Notes: generated from the letters alone by a model not told the origin. A DNA stretch of 64,000 bases from Carya illinoinensis (GCF_018687715.1 NC_056753.1:28583445-28647444), one strand, 5' to 3'; shown: positions 32,624 through 44,018, numbered from the stretch's first letter. Numbers and translations: made by a program.

Positions 32624-34311
32624 GCCCTAAAACATGCATAACATGCATTACATGTTTTTCATGCACTTTCATTTTTTTGTTGTTGATGTTTGGGTTGCAT
32701 TTGTTAGTTGTTTAGTTTCATTGTCATTGATTGCTGTCCCTACATGCACTCCATGATTGCGCTATATAATAGTGGGGTTGTTAATTCTAAAATCTAGGTG
32801 CATGTATCTTTTGAGATTTGTATCATATACCTATGTTTTACAAAGGTTTGGAACATGAGTATCTCGTGTAATCTATGACTGGCATCACACACTTCACTCC
32901 AAACTCGGTCAATTGACATTTCACCACTTGTGAGTTTATTGGGGAGGCAATCAAAAGTGGTAGGAAGCTCTATCTTCATACAGAATTGACCACGGGTTAG
33001 ATGACCTCATCATGGTTCGTTTGTAATAAAAAAAAAGGGTGAAAAACAGAATAAGTTTTCTGTTTTCTTGAACATACTGAAACAAGTATTTAAACAGAAA
33101 TATTTAGGTCCTAGCATTGGGTTTAACTTTCTGTATCTTGAATGAACTTCCCAAGCACTTATGGTTTCATGTTCAGCCCAACCCTGCTCACGCCTTACGG
33201 TTGAAATTTCTTGATTGAGCAAGGACCGCTTTAAACACGCACGTCTATATTACTTGTGATACTTTGTTTTTAACTGCGTGTTTTATGGGAATATGATGCT
33301 CCTCTACATTTGATATGTACTCTTGGTGTGAAAATTGACATTCCCAGTATTTGTCCAAGTCATGTGAGTGTTGTGTGCTTCAAAACTGGGCAAAATGTGT
33401 TTTTCTGGTGGTCTCACTCGACCCTCGCTCGACTCCGCTCGAGGAAAAACCGCTCGACAGCCGCTCGAGGGTTTTAAGTTCGCTCGAGCGAACGCCTATT
33501 ATAAAACTCGAGCGCCGCTCGAGCACAGCTCAAGCCGCTCGAGCACAGTGGCCTTTCTCCCATTCCGTGCGTTTTTCTTCCACTTTTCTCAAATTTCTTC
33601 ATTTAATCTTGTGCTTTACTTCCGAAATCATCTCCAAATCAAGGTAAAGCCCTTTCTCTTGTGTATTTTCATGATTTGGTGCTTGTATTTTGTTTGTTTT
33701 CCGTGTGTTGTGCATAGGGGTTTCGGATTCAGTTTTTCAGTTTTTTCTTCGATTGTTTTCCATTTCTTTTGGTTTATTGAGGCTATTGTGGAGCCATTGT
33801 TGGGTTTTTGAGTGTATTTAGGCAGTTTTTGGAACTCCCATGGGCTTATGCCCGAGTTTCCCACTTGGATGCACTCCAAGTGTTTGATAAAATGCCTAAA
33901 TGAAGTTTGTATTCTCTTTTTCATCATGCATTGGCATAGTATTGTCTCCATATCTATTTCATGTCTATCCTAGGTTTGGGACATCGTTTAACTAGGATTG
34001 CATTGGGTTTGAAGGTGTTTTGGTTTAGAAGTGACATTGGCTTGCATGTGGGTTGTCATTGCATATGTGTCATGCACATGGGTTGGCATTAGCATGCATG
34101 TTGGTCATTCACATGAGTTGGCATTGGCATGCATATGGGACACTTTGAACTAGGCATTTATCATTGTTTTGAAAAATGAAGAGCGGCATAGGGCATGCAC
34201 CAAGTCCTACATTGTCGGTTGGCATTGTTGTGTCAGCATGCATGCATTCATCACGTCTTTACATTGCCTTAGACTTGTCTAACGTCTTTGACTTTGTCTA
34301 TAGCCGAAACC
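32624..34311 (+). other. Noncoding interior of copia B between pol and the third ORF
   Basis: About 1.7 kb without a recognised reading frame. It includes a GCTCGA-rich cluster at 33415-33556. Other parts show tandem-like GCATGCA / TTGGCAT repetition at about 34040-34140. In SIRE-type elements this spacer may carry the leader or splice signals for the third ORF; nothing here proves it. Confidence 0.5.
33415..33556 (+). repeat. Internal GCTCGA-rich cluster of copia B
   Basis: Many CGCTCGA(C/G) motifs occur as in the LTR array, but without the 51-bp period. The core at 33479-33492, TTCGCTCGAGCGAA, is a perfect 14-bp palindrome. Confidence 0.8.
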
Positions 34312-35402
34312 ATGTCTCGACGTGTTCGACCTCGCCAAAACCCCCTGCACCTGCTCAAGCTCACTTCCATAGTGTCCGGGCCCAAGAGTTGTATTCTCAG
34401 AACTTCTCGCATCGTACTCCCATAGTCGAGCGTGAAGTGGCCTTAGGTGAGCTTACCGAGACTATCATTCCCCACATTTTTTAGTCTTGTCAGTGGCAGG
34501 CATTGACCACTGGTCATCCCACTCCTTCTATGGAGTTGGTTAGGGAGTTTTATTCCAATATTCATGACGTGTCTGTTGATGACTCGTTTGAAGTTAGTCT
34601 CAGGAACGTTGTTTTCCGAGTAACTCTGGGCATGATAGCGACTCTGCTAAATGCCCCTCGTGTGTCTTATTCCGAGTTTCCTTACTCACGAACATCTCCT
34701 CCCAGTCCACAAGTCATTGCTAGTTGTCTTTGTGGTCGACCTAGTAGTTGGGAAGGGACAACCCCTATTTCAACTGCTCGTTTTATCCCTGATCACCTCA
34801 TTCTCAGTAGGATTGTTCTTACGAACTTAGATCCTACTGGTCATAATAGTGATGTAGGTCTTGACCGTGCCCTTCTGCTGTATGCCTTGATCAATGGTGT
34901 CTCCATTGATCTAGGAAGTCTTTTGTGTCGGGTTATTGTTGAGGCGTATCGGTCCTCCAAAACACGGACTGGTTTGCCCTTACTGTGTTTAATCACCCGA
35001 CTAGCTCTCTCCCAATTTGTTGCTTTACATCCTCAGGAGCCTAGAATTGCACTTAAGGCTCCTATTGATCGTAGGACGGTCCAGTTATGTCGTGCTCACA
35101 CAACTCCACACCCTCTCCGTGTTGAGCACCCTCCTGCTCCCTCCTCTCAGCCTTCGAGCTCCCGACCATTTAGTTCTCAGCCGTCTACCTCGGCCCCATC
35201 CAGCTCTCAGCCATCTTCCTCAGCCCCCGGTTCGTCGGAGCCTAGTCTTCAGCAGGTACTTGAGTATCTAGCTCGCCTTGACGCCCGTTTCGACAGCCTT
35301 GAAGTGAAAGTTGATAACCTGCAACAACTTGTGACTCAACGCTTCAACAACATCGAGAGGCAGCTCAATGAGGATGATGAGGATGCCGATGGTGATGATT
35401 GA
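34312..35402 (+). pseudogene. Copia B envelope-like third ORF, disrupted
   Basis: The main open part is 34503-35402 (299 residues): SMELVREFYSNIHD, ISTARFIPDHL, SRIVLTNLDP, then a Ser/Pro-rich low-complexity region and a C-terminal coiled coil (LARLDARFDSLEVKVDNLQQ) with an acidic end. This matches the extra protein of SIRE-type elements, related to the domain called putative plant transposon protein; its role is unproven. The beginning is visible upstream (ATG at 34312, Arg-rich) but a frameshift at a C run (34341-34345) and a TAG at 34482-34484 separate it. No clear transmembrane segment is seen, so a true envelope function is doubtful. Confidence 0.75.
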
Positions 35403-35837
35403 GACCCTTGGCCTCTTGTGACAAAAAGGGGGAGATATTGTTGAGGGGGAGTAGTACAGTAGTATTAACTCAGGGGGAGTGTTACTTGTACTAACTTTTT
35501 TTTTTTGGGGAATAGCAGCTTTTGGTTATGTCTGTTGAATTATATCTCTTGTTAGCTGCTGTTGTTTGACTAATGTTTCTTGAACTCAATCTCTGATTTG
35601 TTGCTTAATGAAATATTTCTTTTCTAAAACCTGTACTTGACATGACTGTTCATGAATTATGATTTGAGAATTGCAAATATGTTTTTGTGCATATGTGAAT
35701 GGGTATGTTTAACCGTTTGCTAAGTGTGTGCAGAAATATTTTAACATGTTCAAGAATATGGATCTAGTTGGGTGTGCTAGGATTAAGTGATATGTATAGG
35801 ATAGACGTTTTGTCACAGAAATGCCAAAGGGGGAGAT
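35403..35837 (+). promoter_or_regulatory. Polypurine tract of copia B and upstream tract-like copies
   Basis: The tract used is AAAGGGGGAGA at 35826-35836, ending at the 3' LTR. Similar purine runs lie at about 35426-35436 (AAAAAGGGGGAGA, followed by TATTGTTGAGGGGGAG, which resembles the tract-LTR junction) and 35472-35479 (CAGGGGGAG). They are probably decayed or secondary plus-strand priming sites. Confidence 0.75.
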
Positions 35838-36896
35838 TGTTGAGGGAAAAATGAGCGTATTGGCATATTCTTGTGAAAACCTGTGTAAAATAGTGTTGTA
35901 ACAAGTGTTGTTGCGGAAAGGCTTGAAGATTGGTCAAAGAAGGCGACTTCGCTCGACCCTCGCTCGACGGAGCGCTCGAGCGAACTTGGGCAGATTGCAC
36001 CGCTCGACCTTCGCTCGACATACAGCTCGAGTGAACTCAGGCAGATTCAACCGCTCGACCTTCGCTCGACATACAGCTCGAGCGAACTCAGGCAGAGTCA
36101 ACTGCTCAACCCTCGCTCGACACTGAGCTCAAGCGAACTCAGGCAGAGTCGACCGCTCAATACTCGCTCGACAGGTCGCTCGAGCTAACTTTGGCAGATT
36201 GTGGCACTCGACCTTCGCTCGACACTTCGCTCGAGCCAATGTTCCAGATCACTTACAATGTAGGGTTTTGAACGCCTCATTTGATGGGAACTATAAATAG
36301 AACAGGTTAACTTCTATTCTATGTGTGGAGAATCAGAGCAAAAACCCTAAGGGCCTCCAAGAACTTCTTAGAGCAAACTCTCCCCCATTTGTTTGATTAT
36401 CTCTTGGATAAATATTTCTCCACCACAACACATTCAAAATCAACTCTTACTTGAGTCCATTGAAGTGTACATTTTTGTTGGCCGGAAGAGTCCAGAGCTG
36501 CGTTGATGCAGAGATCGAGAGGTTCTTGTGGGAAGCTATAGGAAGGTCGGAGTTCCGACACTACATGCGTGTAGAGACCGAGTGGGTCACTCGTGGTGTT
36601 GCAAGCCAAGTTTAGCTACTACAAAGGTTTTGTGAGTGTCTCTAAATTGGTTGTAACAAACTAAAATTTTTATAGTGGATTTGAGGTGGTGCCTTACACC
36701 CGGAGTGGTTTTAGATTTTGAAGATGTTCTTCAAATGAGTTTTCGCTCCGTGATCAAAATAATGTGTTGATTATTTGTGCTATTTGATTCATTTATTAAC
36801 TGCTTATTTGTCTAATTTTCAAAAGGCCATAAAAATTAGATTACACCTATTCACCCCCCTCTAGGTGTAGTGTTGGGTAGAACCACTGCTTTTTCA
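35838..36896 (+). repeat. 3' LTR of copia B
   Basis: 1059 bp. Array units begin at 35950, 36001, 36052, 36103, 36154 and 36205 (six units, 51-bp period). Compared with the 5' LTR one unit is missing, 12 bp are added in the last unit and two single bases differ in length, which together account for the 41-bp length difference. Confidence 0.95.
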
Positions 36897-36901
36897 CATA
36901 G

Positions 36902-37980
36902 TCTTATAAAGAAGATACAACTTCTGCACAAAACCTCACAATGGCCATAGAAGACCACATTATATAGCCCAACATCCTACTCTTAAAGTTTCTGGGGAAA
37001 AAAACCTTTTCATTGCTCTTCAGTAGATACCACACCAATTCAACCAGTCAAAAAACAAATTATAAAAATGCAAAATACAATTAAGATGATGAAGAGTATT
37101 TAAAACTGATTTCTAGTCAAAGTTTTAACCTACAAAAATTTCTTAACAAACCAAGCAGAGTATGTGAGAATACATGCCTATTGTTTTACATTTGAAGGCC
37201 AACAAGGATGTATAAAAATGCAAAATACAGTTAAGATGATGAAGAGTATTTAAAACTGATTTCTAGTCAAAGTTTTAACCTACAGAAATTTCTTAACAAA
37301 CTGAGCAGAGTATGTGAGAAACATCCCTACAGTTTTACATTTGAAGGCCAAACGAAAATCTGGTCAAAGTTTTACATGCCTACAGTTTTACAGTTTTACA
37401 AGGATGTAGTTCATTTGGTTTAGGAGAAAAAATGAAAATTCATGCACAAATACGAAATCAGAAAACACTGACCTTGACCTTCACCAAAACACCCAAACAA
37501 AAGCATAAACAATCAAAGATCGGGGGGATTACCCAAGCAAAAGCTTCTTCAAAGATATTTTTTCACATAAGGATTTCGGCTCAAGAGAAAATTGAAATAA
37601 GACAATTCCTGAAAAGATAGACAACACGTGGTAATTTTATTAAATCATCAACAACTACTACAACCAAACAAAACTTCCAGAGATCCAACAAGATCATGTT
37701 TCCAATTTCTTTCATTAGTTTTATAAATATATTATACAAGCATCATCCCGTAAATCTAGCAAAAGTAAGGGATAACAAGTTATGAGCAAAATACAGAATA
37801 CTGGTGACTTACCACGTGAATTTTTGAGAGATCAATATCTAAAAAATAATCCAAATATTAATAGGTTTATACATACGGGACCAACACCCAAAAAATTAAT
37901 TTAAAATTTATACATACCAGAAGATCAAATTTGCGTACATCGGAACAATGTGGAGAGGAGAGGAGAAGCAACACCCAATA
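36902..37980. other. Right flank of copia B with a 150-bp tandem duplication
   Basis: Units at 37061-37210 and 37211-about 37355 are nearly identical; both begin TATAAAAATGCAAAATACA and contain GATGATGAAGAGTATTTAAA. No gene is recognised. The frame at 37432-37620 is Lys/Gln-rich with no domain. Confidence 0.7.
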
Positions 37981-38160
37981 TTTTGGGGGAGGGGGGGGGG
38001 GACGATGGGACGCGGGGGAATGGGGTGGAGGAGATGGGGCTTGACTCGGGTTTTGGTGTGGGGGGGATGTGACTCAGGTTGTGGGGGGGGGGGGGGGGGT
38101 GAACGATGGGAACAGGGGCTGGGGATGGGCTGCGATGGGGGGTGTCAAGCTGTGGTGGGG
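37981..38160 (+). repeat. G-rich tract with potential G-quadruplexes
   Basis: Repeated runs of four or more G, including a G10 near 37991-38000 and a G17 at 38083-38099, on the + strand. The frame through it (38 Gly-rich codons) is an artefact of composition. Confidence 0.85.
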
Positions 38161-39114
38161 AGAGAGAAAGATGAATGGGACGGGTTGGGGAGGGGGAAGA
38201 GAGAGAAGGTGATTTTCAAATTAACTCAATCTTCAGAGTAGGGGAACACGAAGGGATAAGGACGTAAATTCACACTAATGCCACGTCAGGTGTATTCCGG
38301 CTTCAGCCAAACAGTGGCTGATGCCCAAATTTATTCTTTTAGTAATTACCTCCCATCTTGTTTGGTTAAATAATTACTATAATGATTTAATTGTAATATA
38401 AAAATGTCGCCATACACAACCTAATTGAAAGTGTTGTGACATGTACAAACTACAAAGTCATTTCACGGTTCCAATGGTCATCACAACGCTTACATTTTAT
38501 TTAGGAAAATGATTCATCTGCGAGTATCTTATAATTATTTTAAAAACTTATATTAAATCAATTAAGGATAATTTTGTAAAGTAAGATTTTGTTTTCAATG
38601 ATACCTCAATTTTTTATTTTTTTAATGAAATAGCATGTTTGCATTGGCTGATTGTGAAATTGCTCAAAATTAAGAGCTTTAAAAAATTGTAGATGTATCG
38701 TTCCTCTAGTATGCACGTTAAAATCCTCACAAAGCAACTTTTCCATTTTCTTACAATTAAACACAACACTTTACAAACAACAAGGTGGCACCGTTTCATT
38801 TCAAACAAGAACCAGTACTGCTTCAACGGTTAAGCCTTTATTTACCATATCATGCGTCAGGCGTGTCTGGGCATGCGCGTGAGCGGAGAATTTTTCCCCA
38901 ACCTCCTGTATGAAAAACTTTTTATATTTGGGTAAAGGATTGTTAGGATACTTATTTTTGGCCATGAATATAAGGAAATATTTTTTAATTTTATATGGAT
39001 TACAAAATATTCCAATTATATAATATTAAGTACATTTGTGTGTTTTTTTTTTTCGTAAATTCATTGTGATTAAGAGCTTCTTTAGTACTTTGTCATATTT
39101 ACTAAAAAATACGT
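38161..39114. other. No gene recognised
   Basis: AT-rich intergenic DNA. The minus-strand frame at 38826-38614 has no domain and biased composition. Confidence 0.4.
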
Positions 39115-39475
39115 ATCTTAAAATTTAGAGGTAAATGATGATTTGTCAAGACATTAGGTGTTTCATGCAACCATAGCTATTACTTTCAAACCTTCAATGA
39201 TACAGAGACTACTTGACTCAGAAAATGAGATTTTTTTTTATTATTATTTTCATCCGAGCGAAGTGAGGCGTACGTCGAGAACAAGATAGTTATTCGTCCT
39301 ATGAAGCGAGACAAAAACAAGTTGACATGAAAAGTGAGATTATTTTAACTGTTATTAGCATCTAAGCGAAGTGAGAGTAATAGATCAACAAGATAAGGAC
39401 AACAGATGCTTGGAGATGTCGTGGTCCATTAATTTGTAAGCTTAGCATAAGACCGCCTTGACTTAACATCAGGTC
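39115..39475 (+). repeat. Repeated intergenic block, partial copy B1 (upstream-region half)
   Basis: GGTAAATGATGATTTGTC, CATTACTTTCAAACCTTCAA, CTTGACT, CGAAGTGAGGCGTACGTCGA and GTAAGCTTAGCATAAGAC match the second half of the block in copy A and, more weakly, the DNA before the receptor gene. A local duplication of AGCGAAGTGAG lies at about 39256 and 39363. Confidence 0.65.
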
Positions 39476-40529
39476 CTGGTGAAAGATTTTCGGTGGACCA
39501 AAAAATCAATTTAATTGAATTGATCCGAAAATTATATTGGTCTTTCTCGATCTATGGTATATAAGAAATTCAGTTCTCGGTCTACTTTCCGGATGTATAT
39601 TTTGGACCAAATCAAATTGGATTGAAATATTTATATATAAATTTTTTAAATATTTTTTACATACAATATATTATTTTATATAATAGTTATAGAATTTAAT
39701 TATATAATTGAAAATTACTACAGATACAAAGAGATTACACAAAATAAACCCACAAACTGATATGGTTTCATGCAATCCATTATATTTGTTTTGTAATAAA
39801 AGTAATTTTACAATCTGACGTACCACATCAAGCCACATCAGTTTGTGAGTTTATTTGTGTGTTACTCCCTTTGTGGCCAAAGTATTTTCCTATATAATTT
39901 TTATCAATCTATCAGCATTGGTCATATAAAATGTAAAATAATATTTAGTATCAATTAACTAATATATCATATAATAATATATATATATATATATTATATT
40001 ATTATTATATGTAGATATATCTACTAAATTATCCATGACCATGGTCACAGTGTTGCCGTCATCATTGCCCGAAAGTTGGAACTAGAGTGCCAATTCCTGA
40101 ATCTACTTTGAGAATTCTTCATCCGAAAATGTATCTAAGCTAGCACTGCAAGCTCTTTTGAGAATTCGAATTCTCGATCTCGGGTACTCACAAGATCAAG
40201 ACAAGAAAAGCACAGTTGATGAAGGTCTAAACAGATCCAATCGGTACACGAGAGTTATGCCATCGCCACGGTAGCTTATTCGTCCAGCTGGAAATGAGAC
40301 CACTGAGGCTAATGTTTGAGATGAGGACAGTGAATGAAGAACAATCGGCTGCGACCAATGCAAACAGATCATGGTACCTTCGCTCCCATTTCTCCAAAGG
40401 ACAACAAAGGGAAAAAAGAAAAAAGCAAAGTCGCAAACTGAAACTCTCAAACATAGAGTTTCGTTAATTTCAATGGCATTCATGCGCAAGAGTCCACAGA
40501 CTCGCTTGCATATAGAGTTTTTCCTCAAG
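39476..40529. other. Intergenic, with an AT palindrome
   Basis: Mostly AT-rich. A palindromic (TA)n/TAATA tract lies at about 39965-40012. The minus-strand frames around 40200-40530 (T/F-rich) have no recognised domain. Confidence 0.4.
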
Positions 40530-42180
40530 TGTCAAAATCCAATTGATGAATCATTGATTGTGAAATTCTTCAAACATACCACTGTACTCTTGATCTAGAC
40601 CGGGTACGTATAAACGAGTGCCACATTTTTTTTTTAAAAAGTCAGAGTCACATGTCCAAGAGTGACTCATTCACAGATTTATTAAGAAAAATCCTCACTT
40701 ACGACAGATGAATACCTAAATTACATAACAAGCATTAAAAGATTAAACAAAACGCAACATCTAAAAAGAACATCCTCATCACAACAAAACCAAAAACCTA
40801 AAACCAAAATAAAACAACAACTCAATCGCCTCTCAGATAAGGCAAGGACAATTTATCTATGCAAATAAATCCTTTAAGGTGTTTTGGAACATGCAAAAGA
40901 GAGATCCAAACAAAGGTCGAACCTTGATCTCCCATTTTAGCTAAATAATCAGTCGGCGTATTTCCTTCTCGATAAATATGATTAATAACAAACTCCCCAC
41001 CTTCGTACAATCCCATAGTCTCTTCCTATAAATCTTCTAAATACCACACTCCACAATACTTCTTCTGAACCCAAGATACACAAACCAAGAAATCAGACTC
41101 AATGTCCACCTAATGTAGACTCAAAGCATGACAATATTTAAACTCTATTAACAAGTGTCACATATCCTACCTAAGTGGAAAAGAAATGGTATAGTTTTTT
41201 CATCAGTTGTCCTGTTCTGGTCAAGCTTGGTTTTTTTTTATAATTATTCTCATTTCATCTCGTCTTATCTTATATAATTATTATAAATTTTCTACATTCT
41301 TCTATAAAATATAATAAATAATTTAATTTTTTAATTTTAAAATAAAAATAATATTAAAAAAATATATTCTAATAATATTTTATTTAATTTTTAAATTTTA
41401 TTTCAACTCATCTCATCTACAAAAATAAATAAGGCCTTAATATAATTGGATTTGAACTCCAATTTGTGGATTGGTATCCTATTTAATTATGGTTTTTCAT
41501 TCAACAACTATTGACTCAGACACGAAGAATAATTCAGGAATTTGGAGCTCGGGGCGGTAAAGATTAAAAAACCTCATCTCATTTTATTCAATTATTATAA
41601 TTTTTTTAAATTTTTAAATAAAAATAATAAAGAATTAAAATTTTTTAAATTTTAAAATTAAAAATTATTATAAAATTATATTATAATAATATTTTATTTA
41701 AATTTGATCTCTTCTTAACTTATTCAATCTCAGTTATATAACTAAAGCAGATCTAAATTTAGTCCTACATGTATTCATAGAAAAGAAAAATTAGAAAGAA
41801 AAAAAAAAATCTGTACGAACTTGATGTATGTAGTACTACCATAATGGCTTTTATTTTATTTTCTTTTCTTCGCTTTTAGGTCGTATATTTATTAAAAAAA
41901 TAGTATTTATTTTAGAGAAAAATGATGATTGGTCAACTGGTCAAGAGATTATTTAAGTGTTTCTTGCGACAGTGGCCATTACTTTCGAGCCTTCAATTCA
42001 ATGACACGGAGACGACTTGACTTGAGTTTACTTTACTTGACTTGAAAAATTAGATTTTGTAACTATTATTTTCATCCCAGCGAAGGGAGGCGTACGCCGA
42101 GAACGTACAAGACGGTTATTGATCCCATTAATTTTGTAAGCTTACGAGACGACTTGACTTGAAACATATCTAATATGATT
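40530..42180 (+). repeat. Repeated intergenic block, copy B2, interrupted by a truncated LINE
   Basis: The first part is 40530-40626 (GATGAATCATTGATTG, CTTCAAACATACCACTGTAC, ACCGGGTACGTATAAACGAG) and it resumes at 41153 (GTGTCACATATCCTACC) through to CGTACGCCGAGAACG and GTAAGCTTACGAGACGAC near 42150. The order is that of copy A. Two AT-rich MITE-like stretches lie at about 41240-41430 and 41565-41750. Confidence 0.75.
40627..41152 (-). mobile_element. 5'-truncated LINE fragment (526 bp, minus strand)
   Basis: It is flanked by GAGTGCCACAT (40616-40626) and AAGTGTCACAT (41153-41163), an 11-bp target duplication with two differences. A T run at the left end is the poly(A) tail on the minus strand. 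Copy A of the surrounding repeat has the uninterrupted site (GAGTGCCACATATCC). On the minus strand 41016-40822 encodes the end of a non-LTR RNase H-type domain (HIYREGNTPTDYLAKMGDQG). Confidence 0.8.
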
Positions 42181-42570
42181 TTATGTTGGGTTGAGATCAG
42201 ACGTTGAATTGAGATGAGTTAGATTTTTTTTATCAATAATAATGAATTAAAATGATAGAATAAATTTTATGAGATCTATTTAAAATATATTTAAATATTA
42301 AGATGACTTTAGATATTAAGATAAATTTAAATATATTTATAAAAAGTAAAAAAAAAAAAATTATAGGTCCTGCATATAAAGATATATTGAGTTGAAAAAT
42401 ATTGTAGGTCTCACATGTAAAGATTTTGACTTAAGATAAATTTAATAATTTGAGAATTTAGTATATAGATATTAAATTTAACTTAAAATTAATTTGAATT
42501 AAGTTGATATTTTTTATTGGTCAGTTATATTTTTTTAACCCTCACAAGGTGTATCCAAGTGGTCAATGGC
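42181..42570. other. AT-rich spacer before LINE 1; holds its left target copy
   Basis: No gene. AAGTGGTCAATGGC at 42557-42570 is the left target-site duplication of the LINE that follows. Confidence 0.7.
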
Positions 42571-42725
42571 AAATAATTTTGGGGAAAAAGTCTTCTCTCT
42601 TTCTCCAGCAACCGACAGAAAGAGGAGAAGCAAGTATCTCTCTATTCCCACTGAGGAGAGGAGAGGAAAGTGCTATTTGTTCGAACACTTCGGACAAGAT
42701 AGATAGTTGTGAGAGCAAGCATTAG

Positions 42726-43925
42726 ATGGAGGAGCTTGAGGCGAACTGGCAAAAGCTGAAATTAGATGCAGAGGAACAACTGGAGATCAATATACAGGAG
42801 GAAAATTGCAAAGGTATGGTTGAAAAAGAAAATAGAAGTATAATAGGAAAAATCCTCTCAGATAGATATTTGAATAAAGAGGTTGTGCGTTCAACTATGC
42901 TCAAAATATGGAAGATTAATAAGGATGTGGAATTTGTAGAATTAAGAGCAAATACTTTTGTTATCTCGTTTGTGAATGAAACTGATTGTAATAGAGTTAT
43001 GGCTGGAAGGCCATGGCTTTTTGATACAAGTCTGTTTGTATTGAAAAAATGTAATACTCACCTGCAACCTCATGCTATGGAGTTCAAATCTGAACTATTC
43101 TGGATACAATTACATGATTTACCCTTTTGCTGTATGAACCGAAAGTATGGATTATTAATAAGCAATACTGTTGGGGAAGTTATAGATGTGGATGTACCTA
43201 CAGGGGATATAGGATGGGGAAAATACCTAAGGGTTAGAATTAACATAGATTTGAATAAAACAGTGGCTCGAGGAAGAACTATTGATGTTGACTCAAAAAG
43301 CATGTGGATACCCATCAGATATGAAAAACTACCGAGAATATGCCTTAGTTGTGGTTTGTTCTACCATGGTAAACTTGGATGCACACAAAGAACTGAAAAT
43401 TACAGGTTTAATAAAGAAGAAAGTCAATATGGCACATGGTTGAGAGCTGAAACAAACAAAAGGAATAAAGGTTTTAAGCCATCAACAGATACAGATGAAT
43501 GGCTGTTGGAAAGACATCAGAGACCATCAATAGCTGAAAATAGACAAAATGACCAACAAGATACCTCATCAAAGGCCTTAGAAAATGGAGATCATTGGAG
43601 GAAGGAAAGACCAGAACTGTTTATTGAAGCTATAGAAAAATCTGACACTACACTCAACAAAGCAATGGAATACCAAAAAGAGGAAAAACACAAACTAAGT
43701 TTGGAAGGGACAGAGAACTTGAGTGAAGGCCAGTCCATCCCAGCTACTAGCCATGCCAATCATGAGAAATCACTGCAGCTGATTGATAATGAACAGATTG
43801 ATGACAACTGTAAACCTACAGAGACAAGGGGAAGATGGAAGAGACAAGCTCGAATGAAATCAACTCCCAAAGCTAATTCTAACAGCTTGACAGGGAAATG
43901 TAAAAAGAACCTTCTTGTCCCATAA
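42726..43925 (+). CDS. LINE 1 ORF1 protein (DUF4283 plus zinc knuckle)
   Basis: 399 residues from the first ATG of the element. Residues about 40-180 form the plant LINE ORF1 (DUF4283-like) fold: SDRYLNKEVVRSTMLKIWKI, AGRPWLFDTSLF, FWIQLHDLPFCCMNRKYG and VGEVIDVDV. A zinc knuckle (CLSCGLFYHGKLGC) lies near residue 205. A hydrophilic, charged tail follows. ORF1 proteins bind element RNA and travel with it to the nucleus. The frame stops at 43925, about 90 bases before ORF2, whereas in the minus-strand LINE the two ORFs overlap. The sequence just before ORF2 (AVNQPYRE) looks like the lost C-terminus in another frame. Confidence 0.85.
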   Translation: MEELEANWQKLKLDAEEQLEINIQEENCKGMVEKENRSIIGKILSDRYLNKEVVRSTMLKIWKINKDVEFVELRANTFVISFVNETDCNRVMAGRPWLFDTSLFVLKKCNTHLQPHAMEFKSELFWIQLHDLPFCCMNRKYGLLISNTVGEVIDVDVPTGDIGWGKYLRVRINIDLNKTVARGRTIDVDSKSMWIPIRYEKLPRICLSCGLFYHGKLGCTQRTENYRFNKEESQYGTWLRAETNKRNKGFKPSTDTDEWLLERHQRPSIAENRQNDQQDTSSKALENGDHWRKERPELFIEAIEKSDTTLNKAMEYQKEEKHKLSLEGTENLSEGQSIPATSHANHEKSLQLIDNEQIDDNCKPTETRGRWKRQARMKSTPKANSNSLTGKCKKNLLVP

Positions 43926-44018
43926 TACAGAAGCAGATAAACAGGAGGATGGCAAGAAACTAAAAGAAGTAGATCAAATGATTTCGGCAGGGGCTGTCAA
44001 CCAGCCCTACCGAGAATA

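Larger units (their letters stand above)
26312..36896 (+). mobile_element. SIRE/Maximus-type Ty1/copia retrotransposon B, complete length
   Basis: A 10.6-kb element with LTRs of 1100 bp (26312-27411) and 1059 bp (35838-36896), TGTTGAGGG...TTTTCA ends, and a perfect 5-bp target duplication CATAG (26307-26311 and 36897-36901). A tRNA-iMet primer site and an AAAGGGGGAGA polypurine tract flank the interior. It encodes a long gag with extra coiled-coil and several zinc knuckles, a copia-order pol, and a third, envelope-like ORF downstream. Large size, long gag and the extra ORF point to the SIRE/Maximus lineage. LTRs are very similar apart from repeat-copy differences, so it is younger than copia A. 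Pol is broken by two frameshifts and one stop, so it is not autonomous. Confidence 0.93.

Noticed and set aside
40196..40528. 110-residue minus-strand frame
   Set aside because: Phe/Ser-rich composition with no domain; adjacent frames on both strands are equally open.
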